Source of the DNA: Aquificaceae bacterium
GTDB lineage: Bacteria > Aquificota > Aquificia > Aquificales > Aquificaceae
Direction of reading: 5' to 3'
Assembly: GCA_025057455.1 (NCBI GenBank)
Contig: JANWWY010000002.1
Location: 1 to 64,000, forward strand
Length of the DNA: 64,000 nucleotides
Made by a program: the position numbers and the translations under genes
The notes under the pieces: generated by a model
Databases searched by the model: none
What the model was told of the DNA's origin: nothing
Seen by the model: only the letters and a program-made list of their open reading frames with translations
In this document: piece by piece, positions 8,262 to 16,130 of the stretch
Numbering within the stretch: position 1 is the first letter of the stretch
How the letters are laid out: every line of letters begins with the position of its first letter

Positions 8262-8821
8262 TGGCCTTTAAGTTCCCAGAAGAAAACTGGCAGGTTTTAC
8301 TGCTTCCAGAAAGGGAAAGCTGGCAAAGCTTGGAAAGCTTTTTTAATGCTGTTAAACCACAGCCAGAGGAAGTATGGGCAGACATTGGCTGTGGACCAGG
8401 ATACTTTACCCTACCCCTTGCGGAGAGGGTAAAAAAAGTTTACGCTATAGACTCTTCTGAATTTATGCTCCAGAGGTGCAAAGAAAGGACGCAAGCGGTA
8501 GGACTTGAGAGGGTAGAATACCTCCAATGCACAGAGGACAAAATACCCTTAGGTGATAAAGAGGTAGACCACAGCCTACTCGCTAATCTTTTTCATGAGC
8601 TTTTAAATCCAGAGGCTTTTATGCGAGAGGTAAAAAGGATAACAAGAGAGCGCATAATCCTCATAGACTGGCATCCCATACCCTCGCCAGCTGGACCACC
8701 CATAGAGGAGAGAGTGCCAGAGGAGCGGGCAATTGAGTTTATGACCTCTTTAGGCTTTAGGCTTCTTGAAAAACATAAGGTATATCCCTACCACTACTTT
8801 TTAGTGTTTAAAGGAGGTTAG
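8261..8821 (+). CDS. Class I SAM-dependent methyltransferase
   Basis: 186 residues with the Rossmann-like SAM fold: motif I VWADIGCGPGYFTLPLA near residue 39, the acidic end of beta-2 in VYAIDSSEFML, and motif IV region DHSLLANLFHELLNPE. The small size and the pattern fit the UbiE/Methyltransf_11 type. The substrate is not predictable; the operon context (CDGSH, flavodoxin-fold reductase, nitroreductase) would fit methylation of a toxic small molecule or metalloid, which is inference. Confidence 0.87.
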   Translation: MAFKFPEENWQVLLLPERESWQSLESFFNAVKPQPEEVWADIGCGPGYFTLPLAERVKKVYAIDSSEFMLQRCKERTQAVGLERVEYLQCTEDKIPLGDKEVDHSLLANLFHELLNPEAFMREVKRITRERIILIDWHPIPSPAGPPIEERVPEERAIEFMTSLGFRLLEKHKVYPYHYFLVFKGG

Positions 8822-8823
8822 AC

Positions 8824-9402
8824 ATGGTTGCAGTAATCTATGCGCACCCCAACCCCAAGAGCTTTAACCACGCCATAAAAGAGGAAGTTCTTGACCTTCT
8901 CAGGTCTAAAGGAAAACCCTACGAGCTTAGAGACCTCTACGCTATGGGCTTTAACCCAGTTCTGTCTGCCAAGGACTTTGAGACTTTCCTCTCGGGAGGT
9001 GTTCCAGAGGACATCAAGAGAGAACAGGACATTGTAAGAGCCTCGGAGCTACTCGTTTTTATCTATCCCATATGGTGGACGGGCATGCCAGCCATCCTCA
9101 AAGGCTACATAGACAGAGTTTTTAGCTACGGTTTTGCCTACGAGGAAAGGAATGGCGAGCTCGTAGGACGTTTATCTGACAAGAGGGCGGTTGTAATAAA
9201 CACCCTCGGAGCTTCCGCCTTAGACTACGGTCCATCTGGCATGGAGGAGTGTCTCAGAAAAACCTCGGACATAGGCATTTTTAAGTTTTGCGGTATTGAG
9301 GTCGTAGAACACATATTCCTGTACGCTGTGCCCTACGTGAGCGACGAGGAGAGAAAAAAGATGTTGGAGCAAATAAGGTCTTCTTTGGAGGTGATAATAT
9401 GA
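8824..9402 (+). CDS. Flavodoxin-fold NAD(P)H-dependent oxidoreductase (MdaB/KefF-like)
   Basis: 192 residues of the flavodoxin-like-fold-2 (NQO1-like) family. The N-terminus VIYAHPNPKSFNHAI is the typical FMN phosphate-binding region, and FIYPIWWTGMPAILKGYIDRVFSYGFAY is the hallmark of KefF, MdaB and NQO1 relatives. It reduces quinones or similar electrophiles with NAD(P)H. The ribosome site AGGAGG lies before the ATG. The end overlaps the nitroreductase start by 4 bp. Confidence 0.9.
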   Translation: MVAVIYAHPNPKSFNHAIKEEVLDLLRSKGKPYELRDLYAMGFNPVLSAKDFETFLSGGVPEDIKREQDIVRASELLVFIYPIWWTGMPAILKGYIDRVFSYGFAYEERNGELVGRLSDKRAVVINTLGASALDYGPSGMEECLRKTSDIGIFKFCGIEVVEHIFLYAVPYVSDEERKKMLEQIRSSLEVII

Positions 9403-10019
9403 AAGAGTGTCTTAGGCTCATCACAGATAGGCGTTCCATTACCTTTTTTGACCCCACGAGGGACATACCCAATGAGCTTATTAAGGAAATTCTTGAAGTT
9501 TCTGCTACCGCACCCTCGGGCTACAACATCCAACCTTGGGAAGTTATAGTGGTAAAGGACAAGGAAAAGAAAAGAAAGCTTAAAGACATATGCTACGGTC
9601 AGCAGAAGGTGGAAGATGCCAGCGCCAACATAGTGCTGGTGGCAAACACAAGGGCAGGGGAGGAGCATGTGGACAGAATCTTAGACAGCTGGATAGAGCT
9701 GGGCTATATCAAGCCTGAGGCAAGAGAAAGCCTGAAGTCCCAGATAGTAGCGGGCTGGCAAGACCCCCAGAGGGCTTTCAGAAAAGCGGTAAGGGACACG
9801 GCCCTTTTTGGTATGACCATAATGATAACTGCCAGAGCTTACGGTCTTGAGACCCATCCCATGGAAGGTTACGACGAGCAGAAGCTAAAGGAGTTTCTGG
9901 GCATAGAGGAGCACAAGGTAGTTCCCATGGTCATAGCCATAGGCTACAAAGACCAAAACAGAGAGCTTCTGCCGAGGGCTTACCGGTTTAAGTTTGAGGA
10001 GTTTGGAAGAATCCTTTGA
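9399..10019 (+). CDS. Nitroreductase-family flavoprotein
   Basis: 206 residues, the usual length of NfsB/FRase-like nitroreductases. The FMN-binding motif is seen at the start (RRSITFFD, then ATAPSGYNIQPWEVIVV) and the conserved C-terminal part in GLETHPMEGYDEQKLKEFLGI. Members reduce nitro compounds, quinones or other electron-poor substrates with NAD(P)H. It sits between the other reductase and the TauE exporter, coupled to both by 4-bp or shorter overlaps. Confidence 0.92.
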   Translation: MKECLRLITDRRSITFFDPTRDIPNELIKEILEVSATAPSGYNIQPWEVIVVKDKEKKRKLKDICYGQQKVEDASANIVLVANTRAGEEHVDRILDSWIELGYIKPEARESLKSQIVAGWQDPQRAFRKAVRDTALFGMTIMITARAYGLETHPMEGYDEQKLKEFLGIEEHKVVPMVIAIGYKDQNRELLPRAYRFKFEEFGRIL

Positions 10020-10771
10020 TGGATGGCTACCTTGTGGCCCTCAGCTCTGCCTTTTTTGCAGGTGCCATAAACGCAGTGGCGGGCGGTGGAACTCTGATTA
10101 CCTTTCCTACCCTTCTGTGGCTGGGGCTTGACCCAGTGGTAGCCAACATAACCAACACGGTTGCCCTTTGGGTAGGCTCCCTTACGGGTGCCTTTGGCTT
10201 TAGAAAGAGGTTTCAAGAGGTGAAGGGTCTCCTCTTGCCCTTCTTGCTTAGCTCATCAGCGGGTGCTGTAGTGGGTGCCTTTCTTCTCATACGGACACCC
10301 TCAGAGACCTTCAGGGATATAGTGCCCTTTCTTATCCTCTTTGCGGTCCTTATGCTGGCAGGTTCAGAATTTCTCAAAAAATTTCTGGCAAGGTTTGCCC
10401 TTGAAGAGAAAGCCTTTCCCCTTGTCCTACCCCTCCTTCTTCAGTTCCTGACGGGCGTATATGGTAGCTACTTTGGTGCGGGCATAGGCATTATGATGCT
10501 GGCAAGTCTTTTGCTTTCTGGAGTGCATCACATACACAGCGCCAACGCCCTGAAAAACCTCCTGGGCTTTAGCATAAACCTGTTGGGAGCTTTACTCTTT
10601 GTTCTTAGCGGAAAAGTTAGCTGGCTTTATGCTCTTGTTATGATGCCGGGCTTTGCCCTGGGAGGCTACGTGGGAGCAAAAGTCTCTCAGAAGTTCAGCC
10701 CCAAAAAGGTCAGGCTGTTTGTGGTTCTGTGGGGTCTTTTGATTGGGTTTTACATGCTGTTGGAAAATTAG
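10019..10771 (+). CDS. TauE/SafE-family membrane exporter
   Basis: 250 residues and about seven to eight hydrophobic helices, the size of the TauE/SafE (formerly DUF81) family, which exports sulfite, sulfoacetate and related organic anions. The N-terminal AGAINAVAGGGTLITFPTLLWLGL and the second-half repeat GVYGSYFGAGIGIMMLASLL are the two inverted half-motifs of the family. I use the ATG at 10019, which overlaps the nitroreductase stop (TGATG), instead of the TTG at 10016. In a sulfur-oxidising relative a sulfite export role would be reasonable, but that is inference. Confidence 0.9.
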   Translation: MDGYLVALSSAFFAGAINAVAGGGTLITFPTLLWLGLDPVVANITNTVALWVGSLTGAFGFRKRFQEVKGLLLPFLLSSSAGAVVGAFLLIRTPSETFRDIVPFLILFAVLMLAGSEFLKKFLARFALEEKAFPLVLPLLLQFLTGVYGSYFGAGIGIMMLASLLLSGVHHIHSANALKNLLGFSINLLGALLFVLSGKVSWLYALVMMPGFALGGYVGAKVSQKFSPKKVRLFVVLWGLLIGFYMLLEN

Positions 10772-10848
10772 TATTATATTGGTGTTAAGTGGGAGCTAAA
10801 AGGTCTTTGAATTGGAAAAGATAAGCCACTAAAGTTTAAAATAACTCT

Positions 10849-12141
10849 ATGCTGAAGTTAAGCGGTGCAAAAAGTGCAAAGGGAGAGCTAAGAGTTCCTT
10901 CGGACAAGTCCATATCTCACAGGGCGGTTATCCTATCAGCTCTTGCAGAAGGCGAAAGCTACATAAGAGAGTGGCTTGCTTCGGAGGACACGAAGGCCAC
11001 TCTTGACGTATTTAGACTTTTGGGTGTAGAGGTTAAAAAAAGGGGCAAAAACCTACGCATAAAAGGTAGAGACTACAGCTTCCTTGAACCTCCTAAGGTG
11101 CTTGATGCCAAAAACTCCGGCACCACCGCAAGGCTATGCATGGGCGTGCTTGCTACACAGCCCTTCTTTTCGGTTATAACTGGCGACGAAAGCCTTAGGC
11201 AAAGACCTATGCTTAGAGTGGTGGAGCCTCTCAGGCAGATGGGTGCCTTCCTTGACGGTAGAGAAAAAGGCAACAAACTACCCGTGTGCGTAAGGGGTGG
11301 TTCTATTAGGGGCATATCCTTTTTCAACAAAAAAGCCTCCGCACAGGTAAAATCCGCCCTCTTGCTTGCGGGACTGAGAGCGGAAGGATACACGGAAATA
11401 ACTGAGCCTGTCCTTTCCAGAGACCACACGGAGAGGATGTTAAGGGCTTTTGGCGTGGAAGTTTTACAAATGGAAGGGACAGAAGGTCATGTGGTAAAGT
11501 TGGCTGGAGGTCAAAGACCTGTGGCAACAGAGGTCTTCTGTCCTGCGGACCCATCCTCTGCCAGCTTTTTTGTAGCCCTTGCGGTGCTTCTCAAGGATTC
11601 TGAACTCCTACTTAAGGATGTGCTTGTAAATCCGACAAGGGACGGCTTTTTTAGAAAGCTTCGTCAGATGGGTGCGGACTTAAGCTACGAAAACGTAAGA
11701 GAAATCTCAGGCGAGCCTGTGGCGGATATTTACGTAAGATACTCGGGGAGGTTGAAAGGCGTTGAAATAAAGCCAGAGGAGGTGCCTTCCATGATTGACG
11801 AACTTCCTATGATGGCTGTGGTTATGGCTTTGGCGGAAGGCATCTCAAGGGTGAGGGGAGCGGAGGAACTAAGGGTAAAGGAGAGCGACCGCATAAAGGC
11901 GGTAGTGGAAAACCTTAGAAACATGGGTGCAAAGGTAGAAGAGTTGCCGGACGGCTTTGAAATAGAGGGAGTAGAAAGGCTAAAAGGAAGCCCAATAAAG
12001 ACCCACGGAGACCACAGAATAGCCATGGCTTTTTCCGTGGCAGGACTTGTGGGGGAAGGAGAAACCCTAATAGATGACCCACACTGTGTGGCTGTTTCCT
12101 ACCCGGGCTTTTACAGAGACCTTGACTATATTTGTAAGTAA
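10849..12141 (+). CDS. aroA: 3-phosphoshikimate 1-carboxyvinyltransferase (EPSP synthase)
   Basis: 430 residues, full length. It condenses shikimate 3-phosphate with phosphoenolpyruvate in aromatic amino acid synthesis. Signatures are PSDKSISHRAVILSALA near the start, NSGTTARLCMG, then SRDHTERMLRAFG and IDELPMMAVVMALAEG, with GDHRIAMAFSVAGL near the C-terminus. The gene starts 6 bp after a TAAAAT box, with no ribosome site, which suggests a leaderless mRNA. It ends on the first base of the GNAT gene. Confidence 0.98.
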   Translation: MLKLSGAKSAKGELRVPSDKSISHRAVILSALAEGESYIREWLASEDTKATLDVFRLLGVEVKKRGKNLRIKGRDYSFLEPPKVLDAKNSGTTARLCMGVLATQPFFSVITGDESLRQRPMLRVVEPLRQMGAFLDGREKGNKLPVCVRGGSIRGISFFNKKASAQVKSALLLAGLRAEGYTEITEPVLSRDHTERMLRAFGVEVLQMEGTEGHVVKLAGGQRPVATEVFCPADPSSASFFVALAVLLKDSELLLKDVLVNPTRDGFFRKLRQMGADLSYENVREISGEPVADIYVRYSGRLKGVEIKPEEVPSMIDELPMMAVVMALAEGISRVRGAEELRVKESDRIKAVVENLRNMGAKVEELPDGFEIEGVERLKGSPIKTHGDHRIAMAFSVAGLVGEGETLIDDPHCVAVSYPGFYRDLDYICK

Positions 12142-12623
12142 TGGTCAGAAAGGCTACCCTTAAAGATGCTATAGGTATATACCACCTTATAAACCACTAC
12201 GCAAGGGAAGGGCTTTTGCTTCCGAGAAGCCTCAGCTCCATATATGAAAACATAAGGGACTTCTGGGTTTACGAGGAGGAAGGTCAACTGCTTGGCTGTG
12301 CTGGTCTGCATGTGGTGTGGGAAGACCTCGCAGAAATAAAGAGCCTTGCGGTTAGAGAGGACAAAAGGGGTAAAGGCATAGGCAGTCTCCTCGTAGAAGC
12401 TTGTTTAGAAGAGGCTCAAAAGCTTGGCATAAAGAAGGTTTTTGCCCTTACTTACGCTCACAGCTTCTTCTCTAAGTTCGGTTTTGAGGAGGTAGAGAAG
12501 GCAAAGCTCCCCCATAAGGTTTGGGGTGAGTGTGTAAATTGCGTCAAGTTTCCCTCGTGCGACGAGATAGCGGTATGGGTGGACTTAGAAAAAGTGCCCA
12601 TAAGGTATGAGCATAAAGTTTAG
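12141..12623 (+). CDS. GNAT N-acetyltransferase, ArgA-like (short N-acetylglutamate synthase type)
   Basis: 160 residues with the GNAT acetyl-CoA site VREDKRGKGIGSLLVEACL and flanking beta strands (LLGCAGLHVV, AEIKSLAV). The C-terminal part, TYAHSFFSKFGFEEVEKAKLPHKVW with CVNCVKFPSCDE, is typical of the short stand-alone amino-acid N-acetyltransferases annotated ArgA-like, which can make N-acetylglutamate for arginine synthesis. The exact substrate is inferred. It lies between aroA and polA, overlapping both. Confidence 0.85.
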   Translation: MVRKATLKDAIGIYHLINHYAREGLLLPRSLSSIYENIRDFWVYEEEGQLLGCAGLHVVWEDLAEIKSLAVREDKRGKGIGSLLVEACLEEAQKLGIKKVFALTYAHSFFSKFGFEEVEKAKLPHKVWGECVNCVKFPSCDEIAVWVDLEKVPIRYEHKV

Positions 12624-14340
12624 TTACATAACTTCAGGGGAAAAGCTCCTTAGAGTGTATGAGCACCTCAAAGACGAAAAATTTCTCTTCCTTGATACAG
12701 AAGTATCGGGCGATAGAATCAGGCTGGTCCAACTTGGTGGAAGGGAAGACATATTCATACTTGACCTCTTTGACCTGAGGGAAGAGGGTATTCTGTTTCT
12801 CAAAGACCTTCTCAAAAGCAAGGGTATAGTGGGGCATAACCTCAAGTTTGACCTCAAATACCTCTACTCCTATGGCATAGAGCCCTATGCTGTCTTTGAT
12901 ACTATGATAGCCAGCCAGCTCCTTGGCGATGCGGACAGGCACTCTCTTCAGAAGTTAGCCATGAAATACTTAGGTCAAGTCCTTGACAAGAGCCTACAGG
13001 CTTCCAACTGGGGACAACCCTTCTTGGGAAAAGAGCAGTTAGAGTACGCAGCCCTTGATGTAAAGGTTGTGAGGGACTTATTTCATATACTTCTTGAAAG
13101 GCTCAACCAGCTACCCTACAGGGAAGAGACGCTTTTGAAAACGAGAACTTCCAAGACTTTTGAGCTTTTTAACCCAGTTGCCATAGTAGAGATGGCTTTT
13201 GTGCAAGAAACCGCTAAGCTGGAGCTTAACGGCATCCCCGTAGACAGAGAAGAGTTAGAGAAGAAACTAAAGGAACAAGAAAAGACCATGCAAAGGAAGG
13301 TAATGGACTTTCTCTCAAAGCACAGAGCTGACCCCATGTCTCCTAAGCAAATAGGGGAGCTTCTTACCAAGAAGTTTGGTCTTGAACTTCCAAAAACAGA
13401 GAAGGGAAACATATCAACCGATGACAAGGTGCTCTCCGAGTATGCGAACCATCCTGTAGTATCGGAGCTTCTTGAAATAAGAGGCATGAAAAAGACCATA
13501 GAGAAGCTTCAAGAGATAAGGGATAGCCTAAAGGGAAACAGGATATACCCAGAGTTTAAGCAAATAGGTGCTGTCACTGGCAGGATGGCAAGTCAGAACC
13601 CTAACGTCCAGAACATACCCAGAAACCTAAGGTCTATTTTCAAGGCGGAGGAGGGCAACCTTTTTGTAATAGCGGACTTTTCTCAGATAGAGCTGAGAAT
13701 TGCCAGCGAGTATGTAGGTGAAGAGAGGATGCTTCAAGCCTTTATGCAGGGCAAAGACCTACACAAGTACACCGCAAGCGTATTTTGGGGAAAACCAGAA
13801 GAAGAAGTAACAAAAGAAGAGCGTCAGCTTGCCAAAGCTGTAAACTTTGGACTTATCTACGGCATATCCGCAAAGGGTCTTGTGGAATACGCAAAAACCT
13901 ACGGAGTAGAACTCTCTCTTGATATGGCTCAGAAAATAAGGGAAAACTTCTTTGAATACTACACCGCCTACAGGGCATGGCACGAAAGGGTAAAAAGGGA
14001 GCTAAAGGAGTTCAAAGAGTCCAGAGGCTACACACTCTTGGGAAGACCCTATGTAGCTCACACCTTTCCTGATGCGGTCAACTACCCAATCCAAGGAAGC
14101 GGTGCAGACCTTCTAAAGCTCTCCGTCCTTATGTTTGATGCGGAAACAAAAAGAGAAGGAATTAGGGCAAAGGTTGTAAACTTGGTGCATGACGAGATAG
14201 TAGTAGAGTGCGAGGAGTCCAAGGCGGAAAGGGTGGCAGAGCTTTTGCACAAAGCTATGAAGCACGCAGGAAGGATAGTGCTAAAGAAAGTACCAGTGGA
14301 GGTAGAAGTTGCCATAAACAAAAGGTGGGAGAAGGAGTAA
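12607..14340 (+). CDS. polA: DNA polymerase I, Aquificae type (3'-5' exonuclease and polymerase domains only)
   Basis: 577 residues, much shorter than the ~900 of E. coli Pol I because the N-terminal 5' nuclease domain is absent. The DEDDy exonuclease motifs are intact: FLDTEVSG (Exo I), GHNLKFDLKYL (Exo II) and YAALDVKVV (Exo III). Polymerase motif A is VIADFSQIELRIASEY, motif B RQLAKAVNFGLIYG with Phe at the dNTP-selection site, and motif C NLVHDEIVVE. The same architecture is known from Aquifex, from hot-spring phage polymerases and from apicoplast polymerases, and is thought to have moved between them. It overlaps the GNAT gene by 17 bp. Confidence 0.96.
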   Translation: MSIKFSYITSGEKLLRVYEHLKDEKFLFLDTEVSGDRIRLVQLGGREDIFILDLFDLREEGILFLKDLLKSKGIVGHNLKFDLKYLYSYGIEPYAVFDTMIASQLLGDADRHSLQKLAMKYLGQVLDKSLQASNWGQPFLGKEQLEYAALDVKVVRDLFHILLERLNQLPYREETLLKTRTSKTFELFNPVAIVEMAFVQETAKLELNGIPVDREELEKKLKEQEKTMQRKVMDFLSKHRADPMSPKQIGELLTKKFGLELPKTEKGNISTDDKVLSEYANHPVVSELLEIRGMKKTIEKLQEIRDSLKGNRIYPEFKQIGAVTGRMASQNPNVQNIPRNLRSIFKAEEGNLFVIADFSQIELRIASEYVGEERMLQAFMQGKDLHKYTASVFWGKPEEEVTKEERQLAKAVNFGLIYGISAKGLVEYAKTYGVELSLDMAQKIRENFFEYYTAYRAWHERVKRELKEFKESRGYTLLGRPYVAHTFPDAVNYPIQGSGADLLKLSVLMFDAETKREGIRAKVVNLVHDEIVVECEESKAERVAELLHKAMKHAGRIVLKKVPVEVEVAINKRWEKE

Positions 14341-14421
14341 TCTTATTAACTAAGTAATATTGGTCTGTTCAGTTTTATCAACTTTCACACCACACATGGG
14401 AAAAGGAATAAACTATATACT

Positions 14422-15084
14422 ATGGGAGGGTTTTTGTTAGTTTTGCTTCTTTTTGTCTTTTCCTGCGGTCCAAAGGTAAGCACCTTAGAGGAGTATGAAA
14501 GAAAAAACCCATATCCTTCTACAGAAGACAGACTTGAGTATGCCTCAAGGGGAAGCCTTATGCCAAAGAATGGCTTTCAGGACCTTTATTCGGAAAGAAG
14601 AGCCAGCAGGGTTGGGGATGTTATATTCGTGCAGGTTTCAGAAAGTATAAATGCAATAGAGAGCGTGGCTTCCCAAACTCAGAGGTCTTCAAGCTTTAAG
14701 CAAGGCATAAGTTCTCTGTTTGGCATTTCTACAAAAACTCTCGAGGATATAGGTGGTCAGGGTTCTGGACAGATGGATATGAAAGGTTCTGGGAAGGTTC
14801 AACAGACAGGAGTTTTAACCACCAAGCTCGCCGGTAGAGTCATGAGAACATACCCAAACGGCACTATGCTGATAGAGGCTAAGAAAAGCATGGTGGTTAA
14901 CAGGTCTCAGAGGGATGTTATTCTAAGGGGCATAGTCAGACCCGAAGACATAGACAGCACCAATACTATTACCAGCGACAGAATTGCAAACCTTGAGGTT
15001 TTTATAGACGGCAAGGGATTTTTAGTTGATGGGAGTAGTCCAGGATGGTTGGCAAGAATACTGGCAAAGGTATTGCCCTTTTAA
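14422..15084 (+). CDS. flgH: Flagellar L-ring lipoprotein
   Basis: 220 residues. FlgH builds the outer-membrane bushing of the flagellar basal body. The lipoprotein signal peptide (FLLVLLLFVFSCG, lipobox Cys near residue 16) is followed by the conserved segments SLYSERRASRVGDVIFVQVSES-like and NGTMLIEAKKSMVVNRSQRDVILRGIVRPEDID. A TATACT box stops directly against the ATG, which is too close for the usual start point, so the true start may be a few codons downstream (TTG at 14434 is possible). It overlaps flgI by 40 bp. Confidence 0.94.
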   Translation: MGGFLLVLLLFVFSCGPKVSTLEEYERKNPYPSTEDRLEYASRGSLMPKNGFQDLYSERRASRVGDVIFVQVSESINAIESVASQTQRSSSFKQGISSLFGISTKTLEDIGGQGSGQMDMKGSGKVQQTGVLTTKLAGRVMRTYPNGTMLIEAKKSMVVNRSQRDVILRGIVRPEDIDSTNTITSDRIANLEVFIDGKGFLVDGSSPGWLARILAKVLPF

Positions 15085-16130
15085 TGCTTCTCTTTTCCCT
15101 TAGCCTTGCCACGCGCGTGGGTGATGTGGCAAGCATAGAGGGTGGTAGAAGCAATTACCTTGTAGGTTACGGTCTTGTGGTAGGTCTTAAGGGCACGGGT
15201 GATGGTAAGAGCACTCTTTTTACGGTCAAGAGCATAGCCAACATGCTAAGCAGAATGGGCATAGTGGTAGATGCAAGGAGGATGACTACAAAAAATGTGG
15301 CTGCTGTCATGGTTACCGCAAAGCTACCACCATACGCAAAGCCTGGCATGAAGTTAGATGTGGAGATTTCCTCAATAGGGGATGCTAAAAGCTTAGAGGG
15401 TGGAACACTGCTCCTAACACCCTTACGTGGTCCAGACGGTGATGTGTACGCTTTGGCTCAGGGACAGGTTCTCGTTGGTGGCTACGAAGCCAGGGGCAGG
15501 GGAGCAAGACAAGTAGCAAGCACTCCCACCGTAGGTAGAATCCCCAATGGTGCCATTGTAGAGAGGGAGCTTCCCATGCCAAGCATACCCTCAGAAATCC
15601 ATCTTTATTTAGACAGTCCAAGCTTTGCTCTTGCTAAGCTGATTCAGGACAGGATTAACACAGAGTTTGGTATGCAGGTAGCTCAAGCCATAGACGCAAG
15701 TACAATAAAACTGAAAAAGCCAGAGGAGTTAAACCCGGTGGAGTTCTTAGCAAAAGTTGAAGACGTGAGAATAGACGTGCCCTCTGTAGCCAAAGTGGTA
15801 ATAGACGGTAGGTCTGGTGTAGTCCTTCTTGGTGGAGATGTTACCATAAACCCCGTGTCCGTGGCGGTCGGTAGTCTGGTAATAACCATAAGAGAAATGC
15901 CAGAAGTGGTCCAACCACCTCCCCTATCGCCGGGTCAAACTGTAGTGGTCCCAAGGACAGAAGTTAAGGTTCAAGAAAAAGAAGCGAGGCTAATAGAACT
16001 GAAAGGAGCCACAGTTTCCCAGCTTGTGGAGTCCTTGAACAGAATAGGTGCCACTCCGAGAGAAATCATAGCGGTGCTTCAGGCTATAAAGGCTTCTGGA
16101 GCCTTAAGGGCAAAATTAGAAGTGCTTTAG
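15045..16130 (+). CDS. flgI: Flagellar P-ring protein
   Basis: 361 residues. FlgI forms the ring around the flagellar rod in the periplasm at the peptidoglycan layer. The signal peptide (GIALLMLLFSLSLA) precedes the family hallmark TRVGDVASIEGGRSNYLVGYGLVVGLKGTGD, and the sequence GGTLLLTPLRGPDGDVYALAQG follows near residue 120. Pairing of flgH and flgI proves that the organism has an outer membrane and a flagellum. Its stop overlaps the convergent rnr gene by 4 bp. Confidence 0.97.
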   Translation: MVGKNTGKGIALLMLLFSLSLATRVGDVASIEGGRSNYLVGYGLVVGLKGTGDGKSTLFTVKSIANMLSRMGIVVDARRMTTKNVAAVMVTAKLPPYAKPGMKLDVEISSIGDAKSLEGGTLLLTPLRGPDGDVYALAQGQVLVGGYEARGRGARQVASTPTVGRIPNGAIVERELPMPSIPSEIHLYLDSPSFALAKLIQDRINTEFGMQVAQAIDASTIKLKKPEELNPVEFLAKVEDVRIDVPSVAKVVIDGRSGVVLLGGDVTINPVSVAVGSLVITIREMPEVVQPPPLSPGQTVVVPRTEVKVQEKEARLIELKGATVSQLVESLNRIGATPREIIAVLQAIKASGALRAKLEVL

